Assembly: GCA_932521025.1 (NCBI GenBank)
Contig: OW051473.1
Span: 6,262,001 to 6,326,000, forward strand
Origin: Oscheius onirici
Taxonomy: Eukaryota > Nematoda > Chromadorea > Rhabditida > Rhabditidae
DNA length: 64,000 nt
Direction: 5' to 3'
Shown: positions 37,693 through 59,963 of the stretch, in pieces
How positions within the stretch are numbered: position 1 is the first letter of the stretch
How the letters are laid out: each line of letters opens with the position of its first letter
Made by a program: the position numbers and the translations under genes
The notes under the pieces: generated by a model
Database searches by the model: none
The model's input: only the letters and a program-made list of their open reading frames with translations
What the model was told of the DNA's origin: nothing

Positions 37693-40600
37693 CCCTGAAA
37701 CAGTTGAATTTTCAAGTGAAATGGAATCTACTAAAGAAAAACTTAAAAAGTGAACAAAATATACACTGAAAGACCAAATCGTCTTATCAGTATGTTGGTA
37801 TAAAGTTGGTTTTAAAGCTTACAACACGTGTAGCAGAAGCGAACTGGGGCATAATTGAAAACAAACATTCGCGGCGGGACCCAAGACCTCTCTTTTATAT
37901 TCGATTTAAAAAGGCTTTTAAAAGCGGGAGGGTTTATGCAAATCAATAAAAAGCATTTCGAAATGACATCGTTTACCACCTGTTTCAAATCTACCAGGTT
38001 CTTAGTGGATCTAAAATTCTAGACTGTTTTAAGATACAGTGTGCAACTGTGCGTTTTCCAGAGATCTCAATAGTGGAAAAAGTTCTTAACAGACGACCGA
38101 ATCAACACGTTAGTAAAAGCGTAAATTATTTTCGGCTTTCTAATAGATTTGAACAACCGTCTGTTTGTTCTACAAATATTTTTATGACTGTACCAAGCAG
38201 TGTGTAGTCAAAGCTCTCTAAAACACAAACATTCGGCAGCGATCTGCGACTATTTTTGATCTTTCATTATATCAGGGATTTCTTGGAGAAATAGTGACAA
38301 ACCTTTTGAATAGTTACATAACTTATCAAAAACAGGGAAGGTTCTCTAATTTAAAACTGTCACAGAGTTTGCGATTTTTCCGACATTTGACTGTGTCTTT
38401 TTCTGTTATTTAGATTACGTAAAGAATTGATAAGCGTTGCTATTTTTCTGTATAGTCCACTTATTACGGAAATTCCATCCACCTATGTGCTACGAACCCA
38501 AACTTTTTCGAGTACTCAATTTGGTATTTTCTGCGATAAAAACTTATATGACCACAGAACACGTCTGCTTACATCAGCAGTTCATAATCACCATGTTGTT
38601 CAAACTTTGAATGCGTTGTTGCTAGTATTAGCATTTTCGTCGTCTAATTCGCCTTGATTTTGCCCTAAAACAACTGCACAAATTTATTCGACGTGTACTG
38701 AAGCTCAGTTTTTGTGATTTATACCTCCTCCGAAGAAATCTTAAAACTTTCTCAAGAATGGAGATTAGAGCCAGCTGCTGTGGCAAGACGTTGCCGTTCT
38801 CTTCATGAAACCGAACACTTCAGGTCAAAGACTGCTGCTTGTTGCGATGTGTGTTCCTCCCGCTCACACTCGATTATAGGCCCTCGTTTTGTATGCTTTA
38901 CCTTTCGCGGCCGGTTCACGGCTCCAGCTTCTTTTGTCCACGCGCACTCTCTCACAATACGCAGCTGTTGCGAAGTTCTTTCGAAAGAGCATGTGATGCC
39001 CATGGAGTAACCGTTCGTTCTCCTCGGCCCCCCACGGCTGACCTCGTGTCCAGTTTTTTCTACCGGGCCAATGTCCTTTCGCTATTCTTTCGATCGCCAA
39101 TTTTCTTCCCAAATTGCCGCTCTACTCTTGTCCACAGCTTATTTTTCAAAACACTGTTAATGAACCATATAGCCTTTACGGAATGCGCAATTTCAGTTCA
39201 GGCGTTCGTTTGTTGAAGGGTGAGTCGGCAAATAACTGTTGCGAAGTCGAACTGCCGCAACTCGTCTCCAGCCGGTACGGATCTTTTGTCTTTTTTTTCA
39301 TTCCTAAATCAGTCATTTTTACTCTTTCGTTGTTTACGGCGCTTAATTTGATTTGTAGCGGATGTTTGTCATCTGATTCCAGGCTAGCGAACTACAATTA
39401 CACGCCTTCCCTGACTCAGAACACCAGTCCATCTGCCATATTTGAATGTAAACACGTGCTTCAGTTCATCCCCTCAAATCCGCATTACATAACTACCAGA
39501 TGATGCCATCTTTCGCAAGTTTGCGCAAAACCTTTCCTAAGGTTGAATCGATAACCGTCCTCGCTGTGCTGACGGCAGCTGGACAGCACAAAAAATCGGC
39601 AAGAATTCGCGCACATTGCCGTTCGAAACTAGTTGGCAGAGATCGGAGAAATACCGCTGCAATGAGGAGAATTGAGAGAGTGCGCGGCCTTGCTCTTACC
39701 TGCAGAAGCATCGTCCCACAGAAATATTTCTAAAACATATAGTTAGCAATTCCTCATTCCTTAGGATCCCTCGTGTTCATTCGTAATAATTCAGTGTCTT
39801 TGTGCCACCCGCAGTGTTTGTTTGCGCGAAGGAGACAACCTGGGTTTTCTTTTGCATAAACTCGCTTTCCGCATGGTTGACAACCTCTTATTGTTTTATT
39901 CCTGAAGTGTTTCTATTTTTTACTTATCATCTCAAATTTAACTGAAAACAGGACGATTCTTTCTATTCCTGGATAAACTTAGGCATACATGGGCTTTTCA
40001 CTAAGCTAATTCTGTTTAATGGGGTTTTCTAATGTCTTGTTAAACATTTGTCCATCCTTTTCATTGCTCTTCTTAGGAACGTTTTGAGTTTCCTTTTGAA
40101 ATCTGCAACAGATGTTTGTGTTTGTACAGTTCTCATGACTGTGACAGCTCGACCGAGCAGTGTCATCAAAGCGACCTCTGAACCCTTAAACTAATTGATT
40201 AAAATCGCTGACAGAAAGAGCTATTCGAATAACTCTCCCCACGTGAGCGTTCGGTCGTTCGAAAAATGAACGCGCCGCTGGGGGCCTGCTCGCTAGCGAC
40301 TTTCTTTCTTTTGTTGCATATAAGAGCTGCCACTGACCACTCATAACATCCTCTTCTCCTTATCACTGTTGCAAGTTGGCAGTTTTCAAAAGAAAAACAA
40401 GTTTCAAGAAGGAAGAACAGCGATTCTCCGCTCTGCTTCCCTTATCAGCTGCAAGTGTGTGTTCAGAAACCAAGCCTTCTTGCTATATTGCAACTCCCAA
40501 CAAACAACATTTACGTAGATTTGAAGAAGATAAAAAAATCCGCCATTTTGAACCATTTGAGTTCGGCTTCAGGCTCAATCTATCCTTCTCGCGCTCTTTT

Positions 40601-41028
40601 TTATGCACCTGGCCTGACCATGTTTACATCGTAACCTTCCGCACGCATTAGAAGGCTCTGTTCCCCTAATTTTTGTTTTCAGGTGACTGATACAGATCTC
40701 GCGTGGTTGTGATCACTTTTGTCGATTTCAAACGCTTTTCTCTCTTTTGCCTGCCACTTTTTGATATACTCAAGTAGGAAGGATCGCACATGCATTAGAC
40801 ATATTAATCTCACGAATAGAGAAATAACCATTTGAGTTTTAAGAGGGCTGGCATCATTTTTTTCCAAGATTATTGCCTTGCCTCCTGGCGAGCCGATGGG
40901 AACATCTGTGCCAGCTCTTTTTTGTAGTCATATCTTTCGTTTTCCGCTCATGCGGACCCTCCCCGAACAGGATGTGGTTTCTTTAATTGTCTTCTACTGT
41001 CCTTCTTCATATATAATCTTATTTTCAG
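37693..41028. other. intergenic region between divergent nucb-1 and the MYRF gene
   Basis: No verified exons. A TATA-like CATATAAGAG near 40316-40325 could be a core promoter for the MYRF gene. Several 60-130 codon open frames here lack splice support or domain content. The unresolved first exon of the MYRF gene may lie in this stretch. Confidence 0.4.
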
Positions 41029-50237
<9,209 letters not shown>

Positions 50238-50907
50238 TTGAACTCGTACGAGTTCCCACATCCTTGTGTCATTTTCATTTGTTCTCTTGTCCCGTTTTTA
50301 TGTACCGATCCACCGTAACCTTATTTATTTCTAACGCCCTTTCTCGGGACCTTCTCTTTTACGAGTTCCTTCACGAACCAGGATTACACAACTTGTCAAC
50401 CTATCCAGGGGACGTAGTCAGAGCTTTTTTTTACCCCAGTTTATTTTTGCACTCAGTGATGTCGAATCTAGCCAATCGTAGAATCTCCCCGTAGCGAATC
50501 CTCAAATAGTTCACCCTAAAATCTCCAAGTGTCAAAAGCATAGTCTCGGCCAAAATCATCACCCTTCTCTCTTTTTTGACTTCACATGTTCCATTTGTTT
50601 AAAGGCCGGTGAGAGTTAGGGTGCAATTCGTGTATACATACCAGTAGTCAATGTGTTTCCAATCCCGGTCCCCTTCGTGGTTTTGTGGTTGCCCCTCCAG
50701 TTTCCCTTCGAGGATTTGGTCTCAATAGTATTATTTCTCTCCTATTACGTACGCCCTCTACGAGTGTGTTATTGTTCTCATTCTTGTCCTCTTTAGAATT
50801 ACTCTACTGGTGACGCTCTAAGCATCCATCCAGTACACTTGTACAGTTGATCATAATATACCCGAATAAATTATGAAATGTAAATGTTTATTTTGTAAAA
50901 ATTTTTT
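50238..50907. other. convergent 3' UTR region
   Basis: This follows the MYRF stop and precedes the stop of the KChIP-like gene on the other strand. AATAAA on + near 50866 (CCCGAATAAATTATG) probably ends the MYRF transcript, giving an unusually long 3' UTR of about 630 bases. No coding frame is supported. Confidence 0.6.
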
Positions 50908-51800
50908 TCATCCAGGAAGAATGGTGTACAAAGCAGAGATACTTGCTGTAATCTGACGGTCACTTTTACAAACTCGCATGAAGTCTTCTTTCATAATCTT
51001 CCCAGTCTTCTGAGTGTCAAATTTCTGAAAATAGTTTGTGAACTGGTTGTCATCGTTAAAATTTACCTCAAAAATTTGACGCGTACGATCAATTTTCTGC
51101 TCTTTGGACAGCATTGGTGTTGCTCGTCTGCCTGAAATTATAACAATAATACTTTGATGAACATTTCATACCCATAAGGTCGTTCATTGAAGTGATCACA
51201 TACAATAGTCGACTGAACGAAATCTCTCCTCTGTCCTGGGGATCGTAGATTTTGTAGACCCATTCAATTTTCTCATCCATTGTTCCACGGCAGAGGATGG
51301 ACAAAGCTTTTACAAATTCCTGAACAAGTATTTTACTAGCTTCAACATCGAATTTCAGCAAATAATTTTTAAGTTGAAGTATAGTATACACTGTTTTCTT
51401 GTTGGGCACTTACCTGGAAGTTTATGGTTCCATTTCCGTCGTTGTCAAACGTGTCGAAAAGCAAATCGGCATAGTGCTCAATATCACCATGAGGAAAGAG
51501 TTCGGCAAACTTTTCTCGGAGAATTTCTGAAAACATTGATTGGAACCACATGTCTCCCTCACCTTTGTTTATCACGGCATTTGGAGAAGTCTCTTTGAAG
51601 GCTCGATAAATGGCTTTTACTTCATTCTTCGAAAAATGAGTCTCGTCGACTACCTGTGAGAAAAAGTTGAATGATAGCTGACAAAGCTGGCCGACCCTTT
51701 GTAGACTCTCTTTACAATAATGGAACAGCGGTCGCTTTGGAGCTGCTGCTTGCGGTATAAAACGAATGAAGACCTTTTTACTGTGAATATTGCTGTCCAT
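50908..51800 (-). CDS. neuronal calcium sensor, KChIP-like
   Basis: On the - strand, five or six exons chain to TGA at 50910-50908. The protein follows the KChIP/NCS plan: FSKNEVKAIYRAFKETSPNA, then FPHGDIEHYADLLFDTFDND, then EFVKALSILCRGTMDEKIEW, then ISFSRLLYVITSMNDLMG, then FDTQKTGKIMKEDFMRVC. EF2 (DNDGNGTINFQE) keeps its calcium residues. EF3 (DPQDRGEISFSR) has Gln, Arg and a non-acidic position 12, and EF4 (DTQKTGKIMKED) is also weakened, so only one good calcium site is seen. KChIPs bind Kv4 channels and tune A-type current; C. elegans has several ncs genes of this type. The N-terminus from 51800 is provisional, since KChIP N-termini vary and are often split in 5' exons. Confidence 0.82.
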
Positions 51801-53332
51801 AGATTAGCGTTAAGTATTTTACACGATGAATGCGGGTAGGCCAAGAACAACAAATCGCAGAGCCGATAATTGTCAATTGGCTCTGGCTGGTGATTGATGG
51901 TAGGCAGCAAGTGAACAGCCCGCTCCATCCTTCAAAACAGTCAGGAGCTCTTCATTCAACAACAACTAGTGGTAGTCATGGTTTTAGTTAAAGGTAACAG
52001 ACGTTTTCTTAAAAGTTACCTGTTGCAGACTTGTAGGTCGAAATATGTTCTGGTGTATCGGTGAGAGGAGCGAAACGTCAGTCCAATCGCCAACGTCTGA
52101 AAAATTCCTACTGGTTTAGTTTTTATATTTCATCACTGGCGTACATGCAATGTATTTCCTAATTTTGGCAAATCGCTAAAAAAAAGGTTGTTAAAGTGAT
52201 GTACCCTACGTTAAAAGCTTGATAGATTTACAAAAGCAGACGTTCAAAACATTGCAGTTTAATGAGTTAGCGTTTTGTGGAGGAAACATAACAACCAGAG
52301 GTTGTAATCAAGGGATAACCCAAATCTAAGCTATGAAAATCAAAATGACACCTACTACATGTCAGCCCCAATTTGCCGGGTAGTCACCAAACGTGACCAA
52401 CCATCACGAGAATCGTCGCGACGAGTTATAAACTGTAAAGGATTAGATAGCAATTCACTTAAGGACTTGGAACAATAATTTGCTTCTGTTGTTGCATGAC
52501 CAGTAGGCAAGAAGAGAAAGATTGACAGGCTAAGGACCAAAGAGGGACATGTTAGAGACAAAAATGGAGAGGTTGTCGGTAAAGAACAGACAAGGAATTT
52601 TGACGGCACGAGGCGACGAAGTCGTCTGCTTAAAACTACTAAACTTAAAAGCACCGTTAAGTATTGTTGCGTTCTTAGTGATTCAGATGGAGTATCGTGT
52701 TCATCCTAAGCAACGCAATAGGCAGTACTTACCAACTATGGGTTCGTTGAAATCGTTCGGTGTTGGGAAAGAGACTGCAGCTCTCCTCCGGAAACTGCTC
52801 ATCTAGAAAGTTGATCTTTCTTGAGTGGAAAGGATTGCAAAAGAAAGAGATAAAAAGCGGCAATGATTTATCAAGAGATGCGGAAGATTCAATTATTGAG
52901 CCACCGTGTGTAAGTAACAACTGTCGAAAAAAGATTAGGCATTTATAAAAGACACAGCGACCGAAGTGGACACAAATATGGGAGGAACCAGAGGGGTCAG
53001 GAAGTTACATGTGCTCCACGATGATTACACTGATAGAGCAGGATAAAAATAAGCTATGACGCGGGTGAAAGAGCAAGACTGGAGCTTGATTTATGGAAGT
53101 CGACAAACGCTTTCCGATCAGGTTGCGCGATCAGGAAGTCAGAGATCTTGGCACCTCAAAGCCATAGAGCTCATTGCAAGTTCTATTACGTTGGTATGAT
53201 GTCGAAAAAAAATTGATGCTTTCGGTGGGAATTATGAAAAGAAGTAGGTGTAAAACTTTATAGTCTCTGTATGTACAGGTTGAGATCTAAGATTGAGACA
53301 ATACTATGACCCGACATCAATGGCTAATGGCA
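51801..53332. other. intergenic region
   Basis: No exon chain is verified on either strand. It may hold 5' exons of the KChIP-like gene; an open - frame up to 51928 overlaps the assumed start in another frame. Confidence 0.4.
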
Positions 53333-55717
53333 CTAGAACCGTTTGAGTGGAAGCACGTTCCTCTTATAGGCTTCCGATGACTGGTTATTTCCTGCAGGAT
53401 CGTATTTCACACAAACGTAAATCATATAAGCGGGAGCATTGGAAAAACAGCCTCCTCTTTTTCCGGCAGTCTTGACCACTGACACGCCAACACCTATATG
53501 TCGAGAATCTCGCCAAACGAGCTGAGTGAAGTGACCAGTCTTGTGGTAGTTGTGGGGAATCCATCTGGAAAAGCTTATAAGCATCAAAAGAGAGGAAAAC
53601 TAACGAGTTATAGTTATAGCTGAAGCTTTCCATGTAAAAACTTTGAGTCACGGCTTTGGCAAAAGTTTCCGGGTCGGGGTAGCTTGATGCTCCGTACACG
53701 AAGAGATTCTCCCCAAACCTAAAAGGGTTTTCGTTTTCAGAAACACTATTGTCTCACTTTCTCGGAGTCTCGTGGACTAGACAACTGGCTTTCCTGGCCA
53801 ATTGGTCAGAGTATCGTTGAGCTAGACTGTTCAACATTGATGATGACTTGACTTCAGGAGCATCATGACGTTCTCGGTACACGTTGTGGTAGAAAAGAAG
53901 CTGAAAAGTTTTCAGTTATTGCCATTTGTTACAGGAAGTTGCACTCTTGGAACACACGTCTGTTGATAAGCTTTCACGTGTGAAGATTATGCCGCTTACA
54001 CTAGCTACCGGTTTTTATGCTGACCCTTGGCCTTAGGTTCAAGCGGTTCGCTTAATGGCCTCGATAAAACAATAGGAAGCTCCTCCTGGATGGAATTAAC
54101 AAAAAAAACTTACAGATTTCTTGACAGCTTCAATATCGTACTTGGCTGGATCGGCCTTCTCTGTCCGACTCTTTTTGAAGAGATAGTTCGTGATCTCGGG
54201 AACCTGAAAAATCTCCAATTGTTCCTGTTCTCAAAAATATTTGTCGAAAACCACACCAGTATCGGTTGCAGCCTCACACAAAAGGTCACCGGAAATTAAG
54301 TTCAAAAGCAACCCGAAAATCGCCGAAGTCATTCTAAGGTCATATAAGTTACGCGCTATAAACCACGGACCCTCTGGACTACCCAGCCTGTCATCAACAT
54401 TTTTTTACGTCGCGGAACTGCAGAACTCTCTTTTTGCAGGGAGCCGATAGTCATCGCCGAAATAGCGTATAGCAACCCCCGTCAGAAGGTACTTCATTGA
54501 ACGCGCAAAGATTCGGACATAGATCTATATCCAGACCATGGAACACCCAATAAACTCACACTGCGTAAAAAGGCAACATCGCTCAGATCCCAGGGATTTA
54601 GGGTTTTCGTGGGAGGCCGTCTTGTTGTAGATACAACTGTTTTGCGAGTAGTTGTTGTCGTTTTAGTTGTGCAAGGCTGGCTAGTTGTGGTTCTAATGAC
54701 AATCCAAGGCTTAACAGCTTGCTTGTTCTTAGTGAAGGAATTTCTAGAAATATGTTTCGTTACAATCTGAAATATTGATGTACTGTTTCAAGTCCTCTTC
54801 TCCCGTGATCTTGTTCAAAGACTTGACTGCCCAGGATTTTCCTTTATTGAAGCCATCTCTAAGAATATCAAAGAGGTCGCTTCTCCATTCATCACTGGAT
54901 GGTACAACATCAATGGCTAGATCAGTTGGTTGTTTGCGTTGCCACAGTACGAGTGTAGTAGTGGTAGGCTGTTCCTTTGCCCAGCTGACCGGGGCGGTCT
55001 TCATCCGGCGCAGAACAGAAATGTATGTGATCCTAGAAGAATCAGCAATTAGCAAGAAGAATTAGAAGAATTCGTCAAAATCAGCAATTCTGTTACCTCA
55101 TGTCTGATCCAGCAGCTGATCTCAGAGTAGAGATGGTCTTGTACCGAGAGTTGACAAGAGTTTGCCATGACGGATACGTGAAAATGCTCTTCCCCAACGT
55201 CACTCTCACAAATATCTTTCCTCCCAAGTTCTGTAATACAATGATGATTACGGTAGAGCACAAACCAAACCGTTCCATTGAACTTTGCGTTCAGACATTT
55301 GCCAGGTGTGTAAGAAAGAACACAAGATGCAGAGAACACTGCCTGTGGAACAGATTCAATTAATTTCCTGCCTCTGAACAGACGCTTGTTCAATTATAGA
55401 AAATCACATACCGTTGCTGAGTAGTACACTGACATTCCTTGGCTTTGTTAGGAAAAAGACCCTTGAAACTTGAGGGACACAAGCAGAAACTAAGTTTAAT
55501 GTTGTATCGATAAGAACTGAAAACTTACTCAAAATTATAAGAAAGATGTTCTAGATTCTCCATTTTATTATATTGAAGAGCTTTGTAGTTCAACACAGCT
55601 AGATCGTAGACTTGATTCTGAAATAGCCCATACAGGTCAAAACCGAATCAGCTGTACCTCAGCTGTAGCCGAAGAGACTAGTAGAAAAACAGCAAAAATC
55701 TTGAACAGACCACACAT
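53333..55717 (-). CDS. CAP (SCP/TAPS) domain protein with long N-terminal extension
   Basis: ATG at 55717 begins a signal peptide (MCGLFKIFAVFLLVSSATAE). Exons run to TAG 53335-53333. The C-terminal part is a CAP domain: FYHNVYRERHDAPEVKSSSM, then QRYSDQLARKASC, then FGENLFVYGASSYPDPE, then GHFTQLVWRDSRHIGVGVSV, then YMIYVCVKYDPAGN. The His/Glu cavity residues (first His, GEN, YMES, GHFTQLVW) are present. Before it lies a Thr-rich, mucin-like stalk (TTKTTTTTRKTVVSTTRRPP) and about 200 residues I cannot assign (including ITYISVLRRMKTAPVSW and DLFDILRDGFNKGKSW). Two early splice junctions (about 55250-55470) were chosen by phase and are less certain. Nematode CAP proteins are secreted and varied in role. 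Two merged genes remain possible, but the phases support one. Confidence 0.75.
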
Positions 55718-56241
55718 GCTTCCAGCTGCAAGTCTCAGTTTCTTTGGACGACTTTTAAAGCGATCGTCGCGACCTTCGCGCCGCCCACTCTTCCCCCAGC
55801 TTCCGAGACTCTACCCAAAACTTCAATCAGAAGGAGTCCGTAAGAGAAGAGGGCAGACAGTTATGTCTACCAAAGATCGTTTTCTGCAGTCTAGCGAAGA
55901 ACACGTGGACCACTTGAACGCTTCCGGCGTTCTGTAGCAACTGCGTCACAGTCCCTTATGTTTCTGTACTCTGCACTTTTGAAGTTTTTGACGAACTGCA
56001 CTGTGACAACTTTTGTAATATGTTGTTTCCTGTTGGCAACTAGTTGTAAGCTTCAGGAACGGGCTGATTTATCGACAAAGACAACAACATTTTTAGCGGT
56101 AGGAATTAGGGGACAGGAATCATCATCAGAACAAAGGGGGTCGATGGACATTGAGACCACTGTGGATACTACGTTATTCTTTTGGGATAATACAAAATGA
56201 TTGGAATGACACAATACACAAATAATTATTGAAAAATGGCT

Positions 56242-58866
56242 CTAAGCCTGCCACTGGGGAATTACTGGAGTGTTGTAGACCTGTGGGTAGAATGGTTGGT
56301 AGTACTGGAGGGGAACGACAGGCTGCTGGGGCAGAAGAGCCTGTGCAAGAAGAGGAGTCAGATCAGGCATTACTTGGGCTGTAGGAGGCGTCTTAATTGA
56401 ATCTGTTACATTAAAGAGATGGTTCTTACATTTTGCTGAACTCTTCCCCAAGAACACCGAACAGAATTTCCACAAATCTCCTTTCCATTCATTTCCATGA
56501 TTGCGTTTGTGGCACATTCTTTCTTCTCATAGCGGACAAAGGCATATCCTTGAGCTTTGAAGAGACGCACTTCGGTAATTTCACCAATGAGAGAAAAGGG
56601 CTCTCGCAAATCTTTCTCTGGAATATTTTTGTGGTAAAAGTTTCTCGATGGTTTACCTTCCGTAGCATTGCTGACATTGCCGACATATACTGAAGTATTG
56701 TCTGCCTTTGTGGAATTGAACACTTGTTCGAAAGTAAGTTTCTCCCGTGAATCTTCAACTGGACGGCGAGTTGCCCAGTTTGTTCTAATGGGTCGTCTGC
56801 CAAGCCAGAAGCCGTTCATGGCACTAATCGCTTTTTCTGCATTCTGTAAAGCGTTTTTTGTGAAAAAAATGAAGAAAACCGACTTCTTTATTAGGGAAAG
56901 AGACAAATCCATAGCCTTTTGACTTCTGTGTCTGGGAGTCGCGAATGACCTTTGCCTCACTGGAACAGAATGTTTGATTAAAGGGGTTGCATTGATAAAC
57001 ATGTCCGTAAAATGTAGTACTGACATGCCCTTTTGTTTTGCCATGAAATATATTTAGAATTGGAAATATACCTGACTTCACCGTGTATCATGAAGGCTTC
57101 CTTCATGGTGCGGTTATCTACTTCAGGACTAAGATCACCGACAAAGACATGGAAATGTTCTGAAGTTGGAATGTAACACTGAACTTTATTTTAGTTTACT
57201 GCTGGTATCTATTTTAGGCTCCTGGGGAGCATTTGCCAGTGCTGCTTTGATTTCCTGAAAATTACGTTATACTGTCTCACATTCGAACATACTGCTGCCC
57301 GTTGAATGGCCGCCAGTGATACTGGAGAAGGACCTACACCACTCTGAGGAACAATAAAGATGGGAATGCCTTCATAGGCGTTGCTGAGAGGAGCTTGAAG
57401 CTGCATCTGAAAAGTCAAAGTAGACAGCTGACTCGAATGATAATAGTATGCTTTTCGTGAAGTGGTAAAGGAAAGTAATTGTTTCAGCTATATCTAGAAA
57501 CGGAAACGCAGACGCGTATTTGCCAGATGATCGGCTGGCGTTCGGTCTATTCAAACCGTGGTGAAAAGTACACGTCAGCAATGACGATTGATCTAATACT
57601 ACGTAGTCTAGAGGGAGGGTCGGCTGTTATCAGAAAATGAGACTGGCCAGGCTGCTCTGCGTCTAGGTGGTCAAACCGGGTGCAAAAGAAAGACGCAAGA
57701 CTAGAGCAGTTTACAAGTAAGAAACGATGTGTAAAAGTTGGAAGTCATAATTCTAACTAAAAGACTGTCAATGTCTTGAATATAGTCGGAAAATACAATA
57801 TAGCAAGGAAAGGATGTTTTCAAGGCTGTATGTGGGCAGTGGTCGAAAAGAGCTCTATGAACACACAATGTTTTGCTGGGCACATAGGGCGGCTTGGAGA
57901 GGAATTACCATCGGTTTATCAGGCTGACTAAACCACTATACTCTTACTCTCACATCCAGTTCTATCCCACACAGCTGCGTGTGAACGAGTAAAGTATGAC
58001 ACATTGGCCCGCACCCAATTTGTCCCTGCCTAAAACGATGAAAACGATGCACATGCTCATTGCCAAGGCAGTTCCGCCTTTTGTACGACCAGCAATAATC
58101 GAAGACAGCTGGCGTATTGCCGGCATGTCTGTCGCGCTATTAGAAATGGTTGGGTCTGCTCGCATATGCATAGCATGTTAGAGTTTTTTCTGGATTGTTC
58201 ATAGGCGAAAAGGGCAAGAGTGTGTTAAAGTAACGCGGCTCAGGCACATTCTACACGTGTGCAAATGGCGATCTCATCGTCTATCGATTCATACATGGTC
58301 TGTCCGCCGCGTTCAGCTGTGGGAAAGCTGAATAGCCACACTGCCTTATGCAGTTACTGATAACAATATGTCGCGATGCGAGCCGTCTCGACTTTATGGT
58401 ATTCATCAAGCATGCATGAGTAGACTACTGTTTGTCCATTCGGTTCATTTGTTTCAACTCACCTCACACATTTGAGTAAGAGCAGACGGAACATATTGCA
58501 TCATGGGCTGAGAATACATTGTGACGGGAGTGGAGCAGAGTGAATTTGGCGTAGTACCATTGGACAGCGTATTGGTTAACCCGTAGGAAGCAGCAGAGGC
58601 TATCATTTTCTAGAAGAGTAAGATGAAAATTGTAATGAAAGACGATAAAAAAGATATTGAGGACAATTTAAGACTGGCGCGCAGCTTATAGGCAGATGGA
58701 TCCGTGCCCGCCCCCAGTTGTCCTCGAGAATACAAAATGGATATCCTGACTACCTTGGCCTGAAGAAAAGCCAGATCTTCGTCTATAGAGCCAAAAGTGG
58801 CTTCATCCAGTGGATGTGCCCGCTTCAGTATGCCCAGGTGGGAGAGACTACGTGGCCTCCGAGATG
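56242..58866 (-). CDS. TIA-1/TIAR-type RNA-binding protein lacking RRM1
   Basis: On the - strand, exons chain to TAG at 56244-56242 (PVIPQWQA). One RRM corresponds to TIA-1 RRM2: HFHVFVGDLSPEVDNRTMKE, then KSKGYGFVSF, then GFWLGRRPIRTNWATRRPVE. A second corresponds to RRM3: TSVYVGNVSNATEG, then QGYAFVRYEKKE, then VRCSWG. Both keep their RNP motifs. In place of RRM1 is a long low-complexity N-terminus (MIASAASYGLTNTLSNGTTP, then PQSGVGPSPVSLAAIQRAA). An upstream exon at about 58752-58866 (SRRPRSLSHLGILKRAHPLD) splices in phase, so the true start lies further upstream and was not found. The tail is Pro/Gln/Tyr-rich. TIA proteins bind U-rich RNA and take part in splicing and stress granules. C. 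elegans TIAR paralogues exist; which one this matches is not tested. Confidence 0.85.
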
Positions 58867-59963
58867 TTCCTGAAAAGTCCGCGGTTACTAGGTAGCAAGG
58901 TGATTCAGTTGAATGGACGAAAATTTGTCCGAATGAAATTCAATTCTGAAACGACGTGGTAGATTTACTAAATAATTCAGGATATTGCTCAATGGACTGG
59001 GGCAGGACACGGCTTAAAAGGTCAGGCCAGAAGAAAACTCATTTTGTACCAGCTAATACGTTTTGAAAGCAAAAAATGAAGTCTGCTAATCGAAAATTGA
59101 AACGAAGCACTTTAAAGAGCAGATGTTTGAACCAGACACATGCGAACGTGTTCTCTTCTGGTGGGCTTCCTCCAACAAAGACAGCCCACTACCAACAGAA
59201 TTGGCGTTTGTTAGTGAACAGACGCAGGAAATATGGCGGTCTCTAATGAAAAAGAAGAAGGCACAACGAGCAGATATGTGTGTGCTCGTCTTGGCCAAGG
59301 AGGTAATGAATTGAGCTCGCATTTCTCCAGGGAACTGTGCTATAATTAACAAAGAGAAGCAATTAAGTACTAGACAGAAAATACACTAGATATCCTTAAG
59401 TGATAACCGTCGCTATTGGACGCTTTCATCGGCTACAATCTCTCGTCACCTATAAACATCTGAAGAGCCGAACTACTTTCTGTAGGTTTTTTTTTCTAAG
59501 GTCAAATCTGGTTAATTGTTTGAACAGACAGCTAAAACATGATTCTCGGAACACCTGCAAAGGGAACGAGCCTGTCTCAGCGCATATGCCATTGTTCGCA
59601 AGGTCAACTCTCAAAGTGTAAATGATCCAAAAGCTGAGATTTAGCTCTGAGTCTGGGTAATTTTTAAATGGAAAAAGAATGAGTCTGGCTCGAAATTGGC
59701 CGTCAGTTAGGAGTCATATTGAGCTTGTTTAGAAGGCCGCACACATGCATTCTCGATGAAGTGACAATTTCTTACCTCATCCGTCAAATAATTTTACGCC
59801 AATGAGAAAATGATCAAAGTCATATAGCAAAAGGTGATGAGCTCAGCTGGACAGCTGAACCAATGAACTGATATTTGATACGGGTAGGCGCGATCATAAA
59901 TAAACTTCGGAGGGACGGTAAACGACAGCGATATATATGAGCGTAATTATGGGAAGAGGTACA
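58867..59963. other. intergenic, with one possible unassigned exon on +
   Basis: The 5' end of the TIAR-like gene should lie in or beyond this stretch on the - strand. On +, 59123-59281 is open and polar (FEPDTCERVLFWWASSNKDS, then EQTQEIWRSLMKKKK) and ends at a GTAATG donor, so it could be an exon of an unknown gene. No partner exon was found. Confidence 0.3.

Noticed and set aside
38839-39503. Overlapping 125-129 codon frames on +
   Set aside because: No domain, no phase-linked exons; probably promoter or leader sequence of the MYRF gene.
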